Shown here: piece by piece, positions 41,423 through 49,368 of the stretch
How positions within the stretch are numbered: position 1 is the stretch's first letter
How the letters are laid out: each line of letters begins with the position of its first letter
Assembly: GCF_018332695.1 (NCBI RefSeq)
Contig: NZ_BOQN01000038.1
Span: forward strand, 186,001 to 250,000
Length of the DNA: 64,000 nucleotides
Direction: 5' to 3'
Origin: Paractinoplanes toevensis
GTDB lineage: Bacteria; Actinomycetota; Actinomycetes; Mycobacteriales; Micromonosporaceae
Made by a program: the position numbers and the translations under genes
The notes under the pieces: generated by a model
Database searches by the model: none
What the model was told of the DNA's origin: nothing
The model's input: the letters and a program-made list of their open reading frames with translations, nothing else

Positions 41423-41441
41423 GGGTCTTGCCGCAAGCCCC
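41423..41441 (-). promoter_or_regulatory. rifamycin-associated element (RAE) upstream of rph
   Basis: On the minus strand the 19 bases read GGGGCTTGCGGCAAGACCC, an imperfect inverted repeat differing at one base from the RAE consensus as I recall it (GGGGCTTGCGGCAAGGCCC). RAEs control rifamycin-inactivating genes in actinomycetes. TTGCGG inside it could be the -35 of a promoter with CAGAAT (complement of 41406-41411) after 19 bp. Confidence 0.85.
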
Positions 41442-41474
41442 CCGCTCCGCTATACGTTAAAGATGGAGGGGCGG

Positions 41475-41687
41475 TCAGCGCTCCCGATCCAGCGCCGCGG
41501 GCTTGTGCACCGCATCCCGGCCGGTCTTGTCGCTCCGCACCCGGAACTGCGGATCGTCGGCCGAAGCGTCGACCGTGCGACCGGCCTCCTCGGTCCGCGT
41601 GGTGATCTTCTTCTCCACCTCGCCGTGCACGGTCTGCCCGTGGCTGCGCCAGGTGACTTTGTCACCCTTTTTCAAATTCCCGGCCAT
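41475..41687 (-). CDS. DUF2945 / HVA1 Tudor-like small protein
   Basis: A 70-residue protein. The sequence MAGNLKKGDKVTWRSHGQTV, then HGEVEKKITTRTEEAG, is the DUF2945 (hypervirulence-associated, Tudor-like) pattern, a small beta-barrel domain of unknown role. It ends with AVHKPAALDRER. It lies upstream of rph on the same strand, but the 108-bp gap with an RAE suggests a separate transcript for rph. Confidence 0.8.
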   Translation of the reverse strand: MAGNLKKGDKVTWRSHGQTVHGEVEKKITTRTEEAGRTVDASADDPQFRVRSDKTGRDAVHKPAALDRER

Positions 41688-41758
41688 GCCGTACGGGTAC
41701 CCAGCGGCCCCGCCGATACACCGTCGGTATCACTAAAGCTGACACGTACCGTGGAGGG

Positions 41759-42370
41759 ATGCTCGCGGTGGCCCATCGGGCCGGTAACAGCGTCGCCGGT
41801 CTCCGGGCCGCCCTCGCGGCCGGCGTCGATCTCGTCGAGGCCGATGTCCATCTGCGCCGGGGGCTTCTGGAGGTACGCCATGGCCGGCGGCCGTGGTGGC
41901 GCCGGGTGGTGGTGCCCGAGTTGGACGAGATCCTCGCGGTCGCGGCCGGTGACCCGCGCCTGATGCTCGATCTCAAGGGCCGGTCGCTCGACGTGGCGTC
42001 GGCGGTCGCCGCGACGTTGCGGGAGCGGGCGACAGACGTACCCGTCGCGGTCTGCACCAAGGAGTGGGCCATGCTCGATGCGTTCGCGGGCGATCCCGGC
42101 GTGCGCCGCGTCTTCTCGGCGGCGAATGCCGCGCAGCTGGCCCGCCTGCGGGCGAGGATGCGGCGGGAGCGGGTGGACGGCGTCTCGATCCGGCTGCGGC
42201 TGCTCACCCCGGCCGTGGTGGCCGAGTTGCGGCGGGCCACCGACCTGGTGCTGGCCTGGTCGGTCGACACCGAGGCGGAGCTGGCCCGGGCCGTTCAAAT
42301 CGGTGTCACCGGCGTGATCAGCAAGAACCTGCCGCTGTTGCGAGGTCTGCGAGATCAGCCGACGCCGTAG
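41759..42370 (+). CDS. glycerophosphodiester phosphodiesterase
   Basis: A 203-residue TIM-barrel protein of the GDPD family, which hydrolyses glycerophosphodiesters to glycerol-3-phosphate and an alcohol. The catalytic region AVAHRAGNSVAGLRAALAAG and VDLVEADVHLRRGLLEVRH carries the H-R, E-A-D and H residues. LMLDLKG and LAWSVDTEAELARAVQIGVTGVISKNL complete the barrel. It is short (typical 230-260) but has no obvious truncation. No signal peptide, so it is cytoplasmic. GGAGGG precedes the ATG. It converges with the PRC-barrel gene with a 16-bp overlap. Confidence 0.85.
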   Translation: MLAVAHRAGNSVAGLRAALAAGVDLVEADVHLRRGLLEVRHGRRPWWRRVVVPELDEILAVAAGDPRLMLDLKGRSLDVASAVAATLRERATDVPVAVCTKEWAMLDAFAGDPGVRRVFSAANAAQLARLRARMRRERVDGVSIRLRLLTPAVVAELRRATDLVLAWSVDTEAELARAVQIGVTGVISKNLPLLRGLRDQPTP

Positions 42371-42714
42371 TAGCCGTAGAGGCTCTCGCAGAACTCGCCC
42401 ATCCGGCTCCGGTCGACGTGCGGCGCGTCCGCGACCTGGGCGCTGCTGCGGCCGATCCGGATCCGGCCGCCGGCCACGCCGTGCACGGCCTCGACCGGGA
42501 TGAGCGACGGCGTCGCGCCGAAACCGGCCACCCCGCCGTGCTCCACGCTGATCAGCCGGAACCGGCGCCCGTCCGCGTCGACCAGCAGGTCCTCGACCGT
42601 GCCGAGCACGTTGCCGTCCCGGTCGGTGACCGGGCACCCGAGGAGGCGGGCCGGCGGCGCGCTTCGGTGGGCGGACTGGGTGAGCCTGATCATCGTGACG
42701 GGCCGGCTGTCCAT
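42355..42714 (-). CDS. PRC-barrel domain protein
   Basis: A 119-residue cytoplasmic protein with a PRC-barrel domain at ~25-85 (LLGCPVTDRDGNVLGTVEDLLVDADGRRFRLISVEHGG) and a C-terminal tail ending GEFCESLYGYYGVG. PRC-barrels occur in RimM, photosynthetic reaction-centre H subunits and many stress-related small proteins. I chose the ATG at 42714 because GAGGAGG lies 6 nt upstream. The role is unknown. Confidence 0.78.
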   Translation of the reverse strand: MDSRPVTMIRLTQSAHRSAPPARLLGCPVTDRDGNVLGTVEDLLVDADGRRFRLISVEHGGVAGFGATPSLIPVEAVHGVAGGRIRIGRSSAQVADAPHVDRSRMGEFCESLYGYYGVG

Positions 42715-42769
42715 CGGGTCCTCCTCGTCGTTCCACATCGAGAACTACCCATCGGCCCGCCACGAAAAC

Positions 42770-43252
42770 TCAGTGCTGGGCGCACGCGATGATCACCAGC
42801 AGGGGCACTACGCGTTCGGCCGGGACCGTGTAGCGCGCGCGGGCCTCGGTGCGCAGCCAGCCGGCGGCGACCAGCTGCCGCACGTGGTGGTAGAGCTGGC
42901 CGGTGCTCTCGATGCCGTCGAGCGCCTGCAGGTCGGCGGCCGACCGGGTGCCCAGCAGCACCTCGCGGAGGATCCGGACCCGCGCCGGATGGGCGAGCGC
43001 GGCCAGCGCCGGCGCCTGCATGGTCCAGTCCGATTCGAGAATGCCCTCGGCCGGCACCGTCTGCTGCCACTCGTAGTGCTCGCCGCCCGGCAGTCCGACC
43101 GCACCGGTGAACAGCACCGCGTCGTGCATCCGCCGCAGCGCCCAGAACGGATCGGAGTCGTCGACCTCGGCCGTTTCCCCGCCGCCCTCCAGTGCATCCA
43201 GGCGTTGCTCGATGCGGGCCAGCCGGTCGGCGAGATCGTCCGGTTGGGTCAC
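42770..43252 (-). CDS. ArsR-type winged-helix regulator
   Basis: A 160-residue regulator. A short coiled coil (LADRLARIEQRLDALEGG) leads into a linker, then a winged-helix domain (~75-150: APALAALAHPARVRILREVLLG, ADLQALDGIESTGQLYHHVRQLVAAGWLRTEARARYTVPAERV). It lacks the metal-binding CVC motif of metal sensors. The GTG at 43252 has GGAGGAAAG upstream. It is divergent from the M23 peptidase gene with 61 bp between them, containing an AT-rich palindrome, so it probably controls that gene and itself. Confidence 0.82.
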   Translation of the reverse strand: MTQPDDLADRLARIEQRLDALEGGGETAEVDDSDPFWALRRMHDAVLFTGAVGLPGGEHYEWQQTVPAEGILESDWTMQAPALAALAHPARVRILREVLLGTRSAADLQALDGIESTGQLYHHVRQLVAAGWLRTEARARYTVPAERVVPLLVIIACAQH

Positions 43253-43279
43253 GAGCTTTCCTCCGTTACTTTGGAAATA

Positions 43280-43289
43280 CGTAATTACG
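43280..43289. promoter_or_regulatory. AT-rich palindrome between ArsR-type and M23 genes
   Basis: CGTAATTACG is a perfect 10-bp palindrome flanked by two AAATAC direct copies (43275-43280 and 43290-43295). It is the only AT-rich stretch in the divergent 61-bp intergenic region and the likely operator for the winged-helix regulator. Confidence 0.5.
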
Positions 43290-43313
43290 AAATACTAGCG
43301 GAGGGATGTCGAC

Positions 43314-44111
43314 ATGGCCCGCCTGATCGCCCGTATCCGGGTGCCGCTGCTGGTGCTGGTCGCGCTGGTGCTGATCGGTCAACCGCTGCTCGACTACGAC
43401 GTGCCGTTCTGGGTGACGGTCCCGGCGCTGATCGGGGCGTTCGCGCTCTACGCCTGGGTCGGCCGCGTGTGTTCCGAGCCGATCGCGGTGGAGTCGCCGG
43501 TCGAGGGGCCGTGGCGGGCGGTCAACAGCCCGGCCAGCCGGGTGCCCAGTCACGGGCTGCATGCGTACGGTCAGACGTACGCCATCGATCTGGTCTTCGA
43601 TCCGCCTGGCCGTTCCCGGCCGGTGTCGCTCGCCCACCGGCCGGCCGATTTTCCGGGCTTCGGCCGGCCCGTTCGGGCCGCGGCGGCGGGCCGCGTCGTC
43701 CGGGTGCGGCAGGGCCAGCGTGACCACTGGAGCCGCACGTCGGTGCCGGGTCTTCTCTATCTGCTGGCCGAGGGCGCGATCCGGGAACTGCTGGGCGCCG
43801 GCCGGGTGATCGGCAATCACGTCGTGGTCGACCTGGGCGAGAACCGGTACGCGTTGTACGCGCACCTGCAGCGACACTCGGTCACGGTGCGGGCCGGCGA
43901 TCACGTGGCGGCCGGGCAGCCGATCGCCAACTGCGGCAACTCCGGCAATTCCGCCGAGCCGCATCTGCACTTCCAGCTCATGGACCGGCCGTCGCCGACC
44001 TTCGCCGCCGGGCTGCCGTTCCGCTTCACCACCGGGACGCCCCGCAACGGCGAGCTTCTACGCTCGTGGCAGAACCAGGGCTCGCCGGGTATCGGGGACG
44101 GGGCCGCCTGA
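43314..44111 (+). CDS. M23-family metallopeptidase-like protein, membrane anchored
   Basis: A 265-residue protein. Two N-terminal hydrophobic segments (VPLLVLVALVLIGQPLL; VTVPALIGAFALYAWVG) anchor it. The C-terminal domain is LytM/M23-like: HGLHAYGQTYAIDLVF gives the H-x-x-x-D zinc pair, and AEPHLHFQLMD the H-x-H motif. M23 enzymes cleave peptidoglycan cross-bridges; some are inactive regulators, but here the metal ligands look complete. It is divergent from the ArsR-type gene. It does not appear to be in an operon with the next gene, 13 bp downstream, but co-transcription is possible. Confidence 0.83.
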   Translation: MARLIARIRVPLLVLVALVLIGQPLLDYDVPFWVTVPALIGAFALYAWVGRVCSEPIAVESPVEGPWRAVNSPASRVPSHGLHAYGQTYAIDLVFDPPGRSRPVSLAHRPADFPGFGRPVRAAAAGRVVRVRQGQRDHWSRTSVPGLLYLLAEGAIRELLGAGRVIGNHVVVDLGENRYALYAHLQRHSVTVRAGDHVAAGQPIANCGNSGNSAEPHLHFQLMDRPSPTFAAGLPFRFTTGTPRNGELLRSWQNQGSPGIGDGAA

Positions 44112-44124
44112 TTACCGTGAGCCC

Positions 44125-44499
44125 ATGGCGGACATCGCGCGACACCCCCGGCCACTGCTCCGCATCCTGGTCGGCGAGGTGCTGCGCCGCCATCGTCAGG
44201 AGCAGCGGCGCACCCTGGCCGAGGTGGCCCGGCAGGCCAACGTCTCGGTGCAATACCTCTCCGAGGTCGAGCGCGGCCGCAAGGAGCCGAGCTCCGAGAT
44301 CCTGGCCTCGGTCTGCGACTCGCTGCGCATCGACCTGGCCGACCTGCTGGCCGAGGTGCGGCACGATCTCGAGCTCGACCGTGCCGCCACCCTGGCCCCC
44401 GTTCTCCGGCTGGCCACCACCCAGCTGCACCGCGCCGCGCCCCCGTCGGCGTCGTACGGCGGCAGCGGCGGCGGCAGCGTCATGCTCCTGGCCGCCTAG
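44125..44499 (+). CDS. popR: XRE-family activator, PopR/ClgR-like
   Basis: A 124-residue regulator. The helix-turn-helix (GEVLRRHRQEQRRTLAEVARQANVSVQYLSEVERGRKEPSSEILASVCDSL, ~18-68) matches ClgR/PopR-type activators of clp genes. It ends in MLLAA; a C-terminal Ala-Ala is the signal for ClpP-dependent degradation described for PopR and ClgR. It is convergent with two clpP genes, 8 bp apart, and a palindrome like the PopR site lies in front of those genes. Taken together, it is probably the activator of this clpP pair. ClgR is the alternative name. Confidence 0.75.
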   Translation: MADIARHPRPLLRILVGEVLRRHRQEQRRTLAEVARQANVSVQYLSEVERGRKEPSSEILASVCDSLRIDLADLLAEVRHDLELDRAATLAPVLRLATTQLHRAAPPSASYGGSGGGSVMLLAA

Positions 44500-44507
44500 G
44501 ACCGGCC

Positions 44508-45131
44508 CTATGCCGCGCTGTCCAGGCGATAGGCCCGCACCTCGGACCGGCGCGTGATCACCCGGTCGGCCAGGCCGTAAGCGACCGCCTCGGCCGCGGT
44601 CAGGGCCATGCTGCGGTCGGTGTCCGCCCGGATCTTCGCGACCGGATGCCCGGTGTGCTCGGCGAGGATCTCGTCCATCTCGGCCCGCACCTTGGCCACC
44701 TCCTTGGCCTCCACCGCGAGGTCGGGCAGCGTGCCCCGGGCCTGGCTGGACGGCTGGTGCAGGGTGACCTTCGCGTGCCGCAGCACCGAGCGCCGGCCGG
44801 GGGTGCCGGCCGCCAGCAGCGCCGCCGCCGCGGATGACGCCTGCCCCACGCAGATGGTGGCGATGTTGCAGCGGATGAAGTTCATCGTGTCGTAGATGGC
44901 GGTGAGCGCGCTGAACGAGCCGCCGGGCGAGTTGATGTAGAGACCGATCTCCTGCTCGCCGGCCGACTCCAGGTGCAGGAGCTGGGCGATCACCACGTTG
45001 GCGACGCCGTCGTCGATCTCCGTGCCGAGGAAGATGATGCGGTCGGACAGCAGCCGCGAGTAGATGTCGAAGGCCCGTTCGCCGTTCGGGGTCTTCTCGA
45101 TGACGGTGGGGATCGTGTACTGGCCGGCCAT
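44508..45131 (-). CDS. clpP: ClpP protease subunit (second gene of an accessory pair)
   Basis: A 207-residue ClpP serine peptidase subunit. The catalytic triad is visible: serine in [15 protein letters not shown], histidine in [10 protein letters not shown] and aspartate in the C-terminal [43 protein letters not shown] is the conserved structural motif. It starts one base into the stop of the upstream clpP (TGATG). No clpX or tig is adjacent, so this is probably the accessory clpP3/clpP4-type pair and not the housekeeping one. It would form mixed tetradecamers with a Clp ATPase encoded elsewhere. Confidence 0.9.
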   Translation of the reverse strand: MAGQYTIPTVIEKTPNGERAFDIYSRLLSDRIIFLGTEIDDGVANVVIAQLLHLESAGEQEIGLYINSPGGSFSALTAIYDTMNFIRCNIATICVGQASSAAAALLAAGTPGRRSVLRHAKVTLHQPSSQARGTLPDLAVEAKEVAKVRAEMDEILAEHTGHPVAKIRADTDRSMALTAAEAVAYGLADRVITRRSEVRAYRLDSAA

Positions 45132-45742
45132 CAGACACCCAATCCCATCGGCTGGCGGGTCATCGACGGGCGTACGTCGTCGACACTGTCCAGGACGTGG
45201 TCGATGAGGCCGTAGTCGAGCGCCTCGGTGGCGGTGAACCAGCGATCGCGCCGGCTGTCCACCTCGACCTTCTCCAGGGGCTGGCCGGTGTGCTCGGCGG
45301 TCAGCCGCAGCAGCAGCGTACCGATGCGTTCCAGCTGGTCGGCGTAGATCTCGACGTCGGCGGCGGTGCCGCCGAACCCGGCCGAGCCCTGGTGCATCAG
45401 GACCTGGGCGTGCGGCAGCGCGAACCGCTTGCCCGGCGTCCCCGCGGTGAGCAGGAACTGGCCCATGCTGCCGGCCAGTCCCAGCGCGAGCGTGCTCACG
45501 TCGTTGGGGATCAGCCGCATCGTGTCGTAGATGGCCAGGCCGGCGCTGACCGACCCGCCCGGCGAGTTGATGTAGAGGCTGATGTCGCCGCGCGGGTCTT
45601 CGGCCGACAGCAGGAGCAGCTGCCCGCACAGCCGGTTCGCGATCGGGTCGTCGACCTCGGACCCGAGAACGATGATGCGCTGATGGAGCAGCCGGGCGGC
45701 TACCTGATCGTCGATGGAGCTGAGTCCGGTCCCTGGTTGCAT
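45131..45742 (-). CDS. clpP: ClpP protease subunit (first gene of an accessory pair)
   Basis: A 203-residue ClpP subunit. Features: [39 protein letters not shown], catalytic serine in [14 protein letters not shown], histidine in [11 protein letters not shown] and aspartate in [27 protein letters not shown]. The ATG at 45742 has GGGAG about 7 nt upstream. It leads a two-gene unit with the second clpP. An inverted repeat at 45804-45820, close to the PopR operator, lies 61-78 bp upstream, so expression is probably conditional and activated by the XRE regulator convergent with the pair. Confidence 0.9.
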   Translation of the reverse strand: MQPGTGLSSIDDQVAARLLHQRIIVLGSEVDDPIANRLCGQLLLLSAEDPRGDISLYINSPGGSVSAGLAIYDTMRLIPNDVSTLALGLAGSMGQFLLTAGTPGKRFALPHAQVLMHQGSAGFGGTAADVEIYADQLERIGTLLLRLTAEHTGQPLEKVEVDSRRDRWFTATEALDYGLIDHVLDSVDDVRPSMTRQPMGLGV

Positions 45743-45803
45743 GGTGTCTCCCTCTGGCTGATGGAATCCACGATGGGTTCGGCGAGGGCCCGGGACCAAG
45801 CGG

Positions 45804-45820
45804 ATCTGCCGTTAGCAGAC
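45804..45820 (-). promoter_or_regulatory. PopR-like operator upstream of the clpP pair
   Basis: ATCTGCC-GTT-AGCAGAC contains a perfect TCTGC-N5-GCAGA inverted repeat. It matches 11 of 14 positions of the PopR site of Streptomyces clpP3, as I recall it (TTCTGCC-3N-GGCAGAA), with the same 3-bp spacing. It lies 61 bp upstream of the first clpP start and overlaps the stop of the upstream secreted-protein gene. Confidence 0.65.
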
Positions 45821-46285
45821 GAGCAGGTCCCGGCGTACGTCCTCGGAGGTGACCGTCAGTTCGCAGCCGGCCTTTGTCCCGGTTTTGACGGCCCGCACGA
45901 TGGTCGTCCCGCGGCCCGGCAGCGGGCAGGGCTGGCCGGCCGCCGGTGCCACCGAGGTGCCGGAGATGCCGGAACTGGCGCCGGTGATCCGCCAGCCGGT
46001 CACCGTGCCGTACCCGCCGGTGGCCTTGACGGTCAGCCAGTAACGCCCGAAGTCGCGGTGGTGCGTCACCGGGAAGGATCCGTTGCCGCAGCTGACCGTG
46101 TAGCTGTCGTCGGTCCAGAACTCCTGGTTGAAGACCAGGCCGGGGGCCCGGGTGGCCAGCGTCGCCGCGGTCCAGCCGAAGGCGTGCCGCACGTCGCGCT
46201 GACCGACGTAACCGGTCATGGTGTGGGGGTCGTAGGTCACCGGTGCGGCGAGAACCGCACCGGCGACGGCGAGCTGCAGGATCAT
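45812..46285 (-). CDS. putative secreted protein coupled to an MMPL transporter
   Basis: A 157-residue protein with a short hydrophobic N-terminus ([16 protein letters not shown]) that may be a signal peptide. The rest is a likely beta-rich domain with cysteines ([39 protein letters not shown] at the end). I recognise no family. The ATG overlaps the MMPL stop as ATGA, so the two are co-translated; it could be an accessory of the transporter. This is inference from position. Confidence 0.65.
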   Translation of the reverse strand: MILQLAVAGAVLAAPVTYDPHTMTGYVGQRDVRHAFGWTAATLATRAPGLVFNQEFWTDDSYTVSCGNGSFPVTHHRDFGRYWLTVKATGGYGTVTGWRITGASSGISGTSVAPAAGQPCPLPGRGTTIVRAVKTGTKAGCELTVTSEDVRRDLLVC

Positions 46286-48228
46286 GCCCTGCTAACGATC
46301 AAGTCGGTGCCCTCGACGTCCACCGCCGGCACCATCCGGTCGAGCCGCTTCGGCAGCCACCACGCGGCCCGTCCGAACAGCGAGATCACCGCCGGGACGA
46401 GCACCAGCCGCACCACGAAGGCATCGACGATGATGCCGGCCGCGAGGGCGAACGCGATCGGCCGGGTCACCGGGTCGCCGCCGGCCACCCCACCGCCGAA
46501 CACCCCGATCATGATGAGCGCGGCGGCCACCACGACCTTGGCGCCGCGGGCGAAACCGCTGACGACCGGTTCGGCGGCGCCCCGCCGGTGCTCCTCGTGC
46601 ATGCCGGAGACCAGGAACATCTCGTAGTCCATGGACAGACCGAAGAGGACACCGATCACGATGGTCGGCAGGAACGCCAGCAGCGGCCCGAACACCAGAA
46701 CCGTGCAGCCGAGCGCCGCGCCGAGGCTGAGCAGGAAGCTGAGCACCGCCTTCGCGGCGATCAGCACCGACCGGAACACCACCAGGAGCAGCACGAACGC
46801 GAACCCGGCCACGAGCGCGAGGTAGAGCGGCAGGGCGGCGGCCAGGTGGTCGGAGATGTCGATGGCCACGGCGGTCTGCCCGGTCACGCTCACGTCGAGC
46901 TTCCGCAGCCGGGCGACCAGGGTCGCCGTCGCCGCATCATCCGGCCCGCTGGACGGTACGACCGTCAGCAGCGTGTCGTCGCCCTTGACGGCCGGTGGCA
47001 GCACCGTGGCGACGCCCGGCAACGCGGCGATCTGCTCGCTCGTCACCGCACCGTCGCGAACCAGCACCAGCAGGGGCCCGTTCACGCCCGGCCCGAAACC
47101 CGCGGCGATCAGGTCGTAGGCCCGCCGGTCGGTGGTGCTCGACGGATCGCTGCCGTCGTCGGGCAGCCCGAGCCGCATGCCGAGCACCGGCACGGCGAGG
47201 GCACCGAGCAGCAGCACCGACAGCACCGTGGCGACCCCGCGGTGCCGGACCACGAATCCGGCCCAGCGCGGTGCGGTCCGGGCGGCCCGCGGCTTCCGCC
47301 GGCCGACGACCCGGCGCCCGGCCAGGCTCAGCAGGGCCGGGGTGAGCGTCAGCGCCATCAGCATCGCCACGAGCACGGCTCCGGCCGCGGCCAGCCCCAT
47401 CTGGGTGAGGAACCCGACCCGCGCCACCGCCAGCCCGGCCAGGGCCATGATCACGGTGAGGCCCGCGAAGAACACCGCCGATCCGGCGGTGCCGGTGGCC
47501 AGGGCGATCGATTCCCGTACGTCCGGGGCACCGTCGCGCAGCTGGCGGCGATGCCGGTCGATGAGGAACAGCGAGTAGTCGATGCCGACGGCCAGTCCGA
47601 GCAGGATGGCCAGGGTCGGCGCGATCGAGGTGACCGGCACCAGCGCGGTGAGCGCGTAGAGGCCGGCGAGCGACACCCCGAGCCCGAGCACCGCGGTCAA
47701 CAGCGGCATGCCGGCCGCGCTGAGCGACCCGAACGTGATCAGCAGGATGACGAGCGCGATGAGCAGCCCGATGGCGGGCGAACTGCCCCCCTCCGGCGGC
47801 GGCGCCAGCTCGGACGACTCCTCGACCTGCAGCCCGGCACCGCGGGCCTGGTCGAGGGCGGCGGCCGGTGCCGACGCCACCGAGAAGTAGCCGATGCGGC
47901 CGCCGGGGGACAGAGTCGGCTGGGCGCCGAGCGCCGCGCCGAGGGCGGCCAGAGCCGGCCGGTACGCGGCGAGCGTATGCCCGGCCGGTGCGGCGAAGAC
48001 CACCCGCCCCTCGTCGCCGCCGCTCCCGAACTCCGCGTTCACCTGGTCGAGCGTCCGCGTCGACGACAGCCCCGAGACGGTCAGCTCGGTGCCGAGCGGC
48101 TCGGCGAAACGGGCCGCCAGGCCCACCGCGAGCACCAGCACCATCAGCCAGGCGCCCAGCACCGGCCAGCGCCGCCGAGCACAGAACGCACCGACCCGAG
48201 CAAGCATCGCGGCCACGGCAAACCCCAC
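46282..48228 (-). CDS. MMPL/RND-family transporter
   Basis: A 648-residue membrane protein with about eleven or twelve helices in two repeats, each preceded by an extracellular loop. Family motifs are present: [20 protein letters not shown] in the first half and [21 protein letters not shown] in the second, with the Asp-Tyr pairs used in proton coupling. It is shorter than mycobacterial MmpL3 (about 950) and resembles actinobacterial MMPL exporters of lipids or antibiotics. The next gene is translationally coupled. Upstream is a 12-bp hairpin (48327-48361). No biosynthetic genes are next to it. Confidence 0.87.
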   Translation of the reverse strand: MGFAVAAMLARVGAFCARRRWPVLGAWLMVLVLAVGLAARFAEPLGTELTVSGLSSTRTLDQVNAEFGSGGDEGRVVFAAPAGHTLAAYRPALAALGAALGAQPTLSPGGRIGYFSVASAPAAALDQARGAGLQVEESSELAPPPEGGSSPAIGLLIALVILLITFGSLSAAGMPLLTAVLGLGVSLAGLYALTALVPVTSIAPTLAILLGLAVGIDYSLFLIDRHRRQLRDGAPDVRESIALATGTAGSAVFFAGLTVIMALAGLAVARVGFLTQMGLAAAGAVLVAMLMALTLTPALLSLAGRRVVGRRKPRAARTAPRWAGFVVRHRGVATVLSVLLLGALAVPVLGMRLGLPDDGSDPSSTTDRRAYDLIAAGFGPGVNGPLLVLVRDGAVTSEQIAALPGVATVLPPAVKGDDTLLTVVPSSGPDDAATATLVARLRKLDVSVTGQTAVAIDISDHLAAALPLYLALVAGFAFVLLLVVFRSVLIAAKAVLSFLLSLGAALGCTVLVFGPLLAFLPTIVIGVLFGLSMDYEMFLVSGMHEEHRRGAAEPVVSGFARGAKVVVAAALIMIGVFGGGVAGGDPVTRPIAFALAAGIIVDAFVVRLVLVPAVISLFGRAAWWLPKRLDRMVPAVDVEGTDLIVSRA

Positions 48229-48326
48229 TTCCCCGGCCGCGGCCCATCCGCGGCGTCACCGCCGATGCTCGGCGCGTCCGAGGAGAAGCAGCACCACCCA
48301 CGGGTGGAACGGAGGATGGTCTTTCC

Positions 48327-48361
48327 GTCCACCCGCCGCCGTAGCCGGTCGGCGGGTGGAC
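48327..48361. terminator. hairpin between the zinc-motif protein gene and the MMPL gene
   Basis: GTCCACCCGCCG (48327-48338) and CGGCGGGTGGAC (48350-48361) form a perfect 12-bp stem with an 11-nt loop. It lies 18 bp downstream of the minus-strand stop at 48380 and about 100 bp upstream of the MMPL start. It is flanked by similar CTTTCC sequences. No U-tract. Confidence 0.6.
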
Positions 48362-48379
48362 GATCTTTCCTGAACCGGT

Positions 48380-48751
48380 TCAGGCCGCCTCGTCGGCCTG
48401 CCAGTAGGTCTTGGCCGACGAGTGCCGGCCGGGGTGTCCGTCGAACAGTGCGCAATCGGTGTCGGCGCGGCTCTGCGCGGTGGGTGTCTGGCGGGCCGGG
48501 CACCAGGTGTACGGGTTGATCTCGGAGGCGCTCAGTGTCCACTGCAGCCACCACATCGTGGCATCCACCTGCTGGCCGAGCGCGGCGTGCGAGCCTTCGT
48601 GGCCCTGTTCGAGTTCGCAGCCCAGCTCGGACTGCAGGCTCGGTGCCGCGGTCGGGAGGCCGTCGAAAAAGGCCAGCTGTGCCGCGTCGAGCGTGATACG
48701 GGCGGGGCAGGTCGTCAGTTCTTCGGCATCAATCGACATGCGTCCATGCAT
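48380..48751 (-). CDS. hypothetical protein with twin C-x4-GHxGxH motifs
   Basis: A 123-residue cytoplasmic protein of unknown function. Two copies of the same motif, C-E-L-E-Q-G-H-E-G-S-H and C-A-L-F-D-G-H-P-G-R-H, share exact spacing and are separated by about 45 residues, with further cysteines (TTCPARITL, YTWCPAR). The Cys/His sets look like metal (zinc) ligands. The C-terminus is rich in Trp and acidic residues. I chose the ATG at 48751, with GGGGGA about 5 nt upstream; 48739 and 48775 are alternatives. No partner is apparent. Confidence 0.65.
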   Translation of the reverse strand: MHGRMSIDAEELTTCPARITLDAAQLAFFDGLPTAAPSLQSELGCELEQGHEGSHAALGQQVDATMWWLQWTLSASEINPYTWCPARQTPTAQSRADTDCALFDGHPGRHSSAKTYWQADEAA

Positions 48752-48827
48752 TCCCCCATTGTGGCCACCACACACGTACGACCTGAACCGGTTTTGTTCG
48801 AGGTTTTCGGCCGTTGACGACTGACCG

Positions 48828-49343
48828 TCAGGTCAGCTCGCCGGCCAGCAGGTCCATCAGCAGGCCGTCGTGCCAGGTGCCGTCCGGGCCGCGCTCGTAG
48901 CGGCGCATGATCCCCACCGGACGGAAGCCGGCCTTCGCGTAGCACCGGATCGCGGCGTGATTGTCGGCGGCCGGGTCGATCACCAGGCGATGGTGGCCGA
49001 GGTCGTCGATCAGATGCCGGGCCACGGTGCGCACGGTGTCGGTGCCGAGCCCCCGGCCGTGCACCGCCGGGTCGAGGTAGATGTCGATGCCGGCGTGCCG
49101 GTAGTCGGGGTCGTCCTCCTCGCTCCACTGAACGGCGCCGACGACCCGCTCCTGGTAGAGGATGACCAGCACCTGCGTGCCGGGATCGGCGAGGTCGGCG
49201 GCCACGGTGCCGGCCAGGTCGTCGTCCCCGCCCCACCGCTGGTGGACCGAGGGTGTCGCCCGGATCGCGGCGAGCGCCGGAACGTCGGCCGGAACCGCCG
49301 CTCGCAGGCGCACCAGTGTCCCGGACAGGATGCCTGGTTCCAT
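48828..49343 (-). CDS. GNAT acetyltransferase, AAC(6')/RimJ-like
   Basis: A 171-residue acetyl-CoA-dependent N-acetyltransferase. The acetyl-CoA-binding region lies in DIYLDPAVHGRGLGTDTVRTVARHLI (H-G-R-G-L-G loop), followed by RLVIDPAADNHAAIRCYAKAGFRPVG, the conserved GNAT motif B. The pattern resembles aminoglycoside 6'-acetyltransferases and related enzymes. The length is normal. Whether it confers resistance or modifies a metabolite or protein cannot be judged here. It lies next to a LysR gene on the same strand, 25 bp away. Confidence 0.85.
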   Translation of the reverse strand: MEPGILSGTLVRLRAAVPADVPALAAIRATPSVHQRWGGDDDLAGTVAADLADPGTQVLVILYQERVVGAVQWSEEDDPDYRHAGIDIYLDPAVHGRGLGTDTVRTVARHLIDDLGHHRLVIDPAADNHAAIRCYAKAGFRPVGIMRRYERGPDGTWHDGLLMDLLAGELT

Positions 49344-49368
49344 TCCCGAAACGTACGCCCGAGGTCGC

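Noticed and set aside
46243..48519. A long plus-strand frame opposite the MMPL gene
   Set aside because: Very Arg/Gln/His-rich antisense of a clear MMPL transporter; GC-rich codon bias keeps such frames open.
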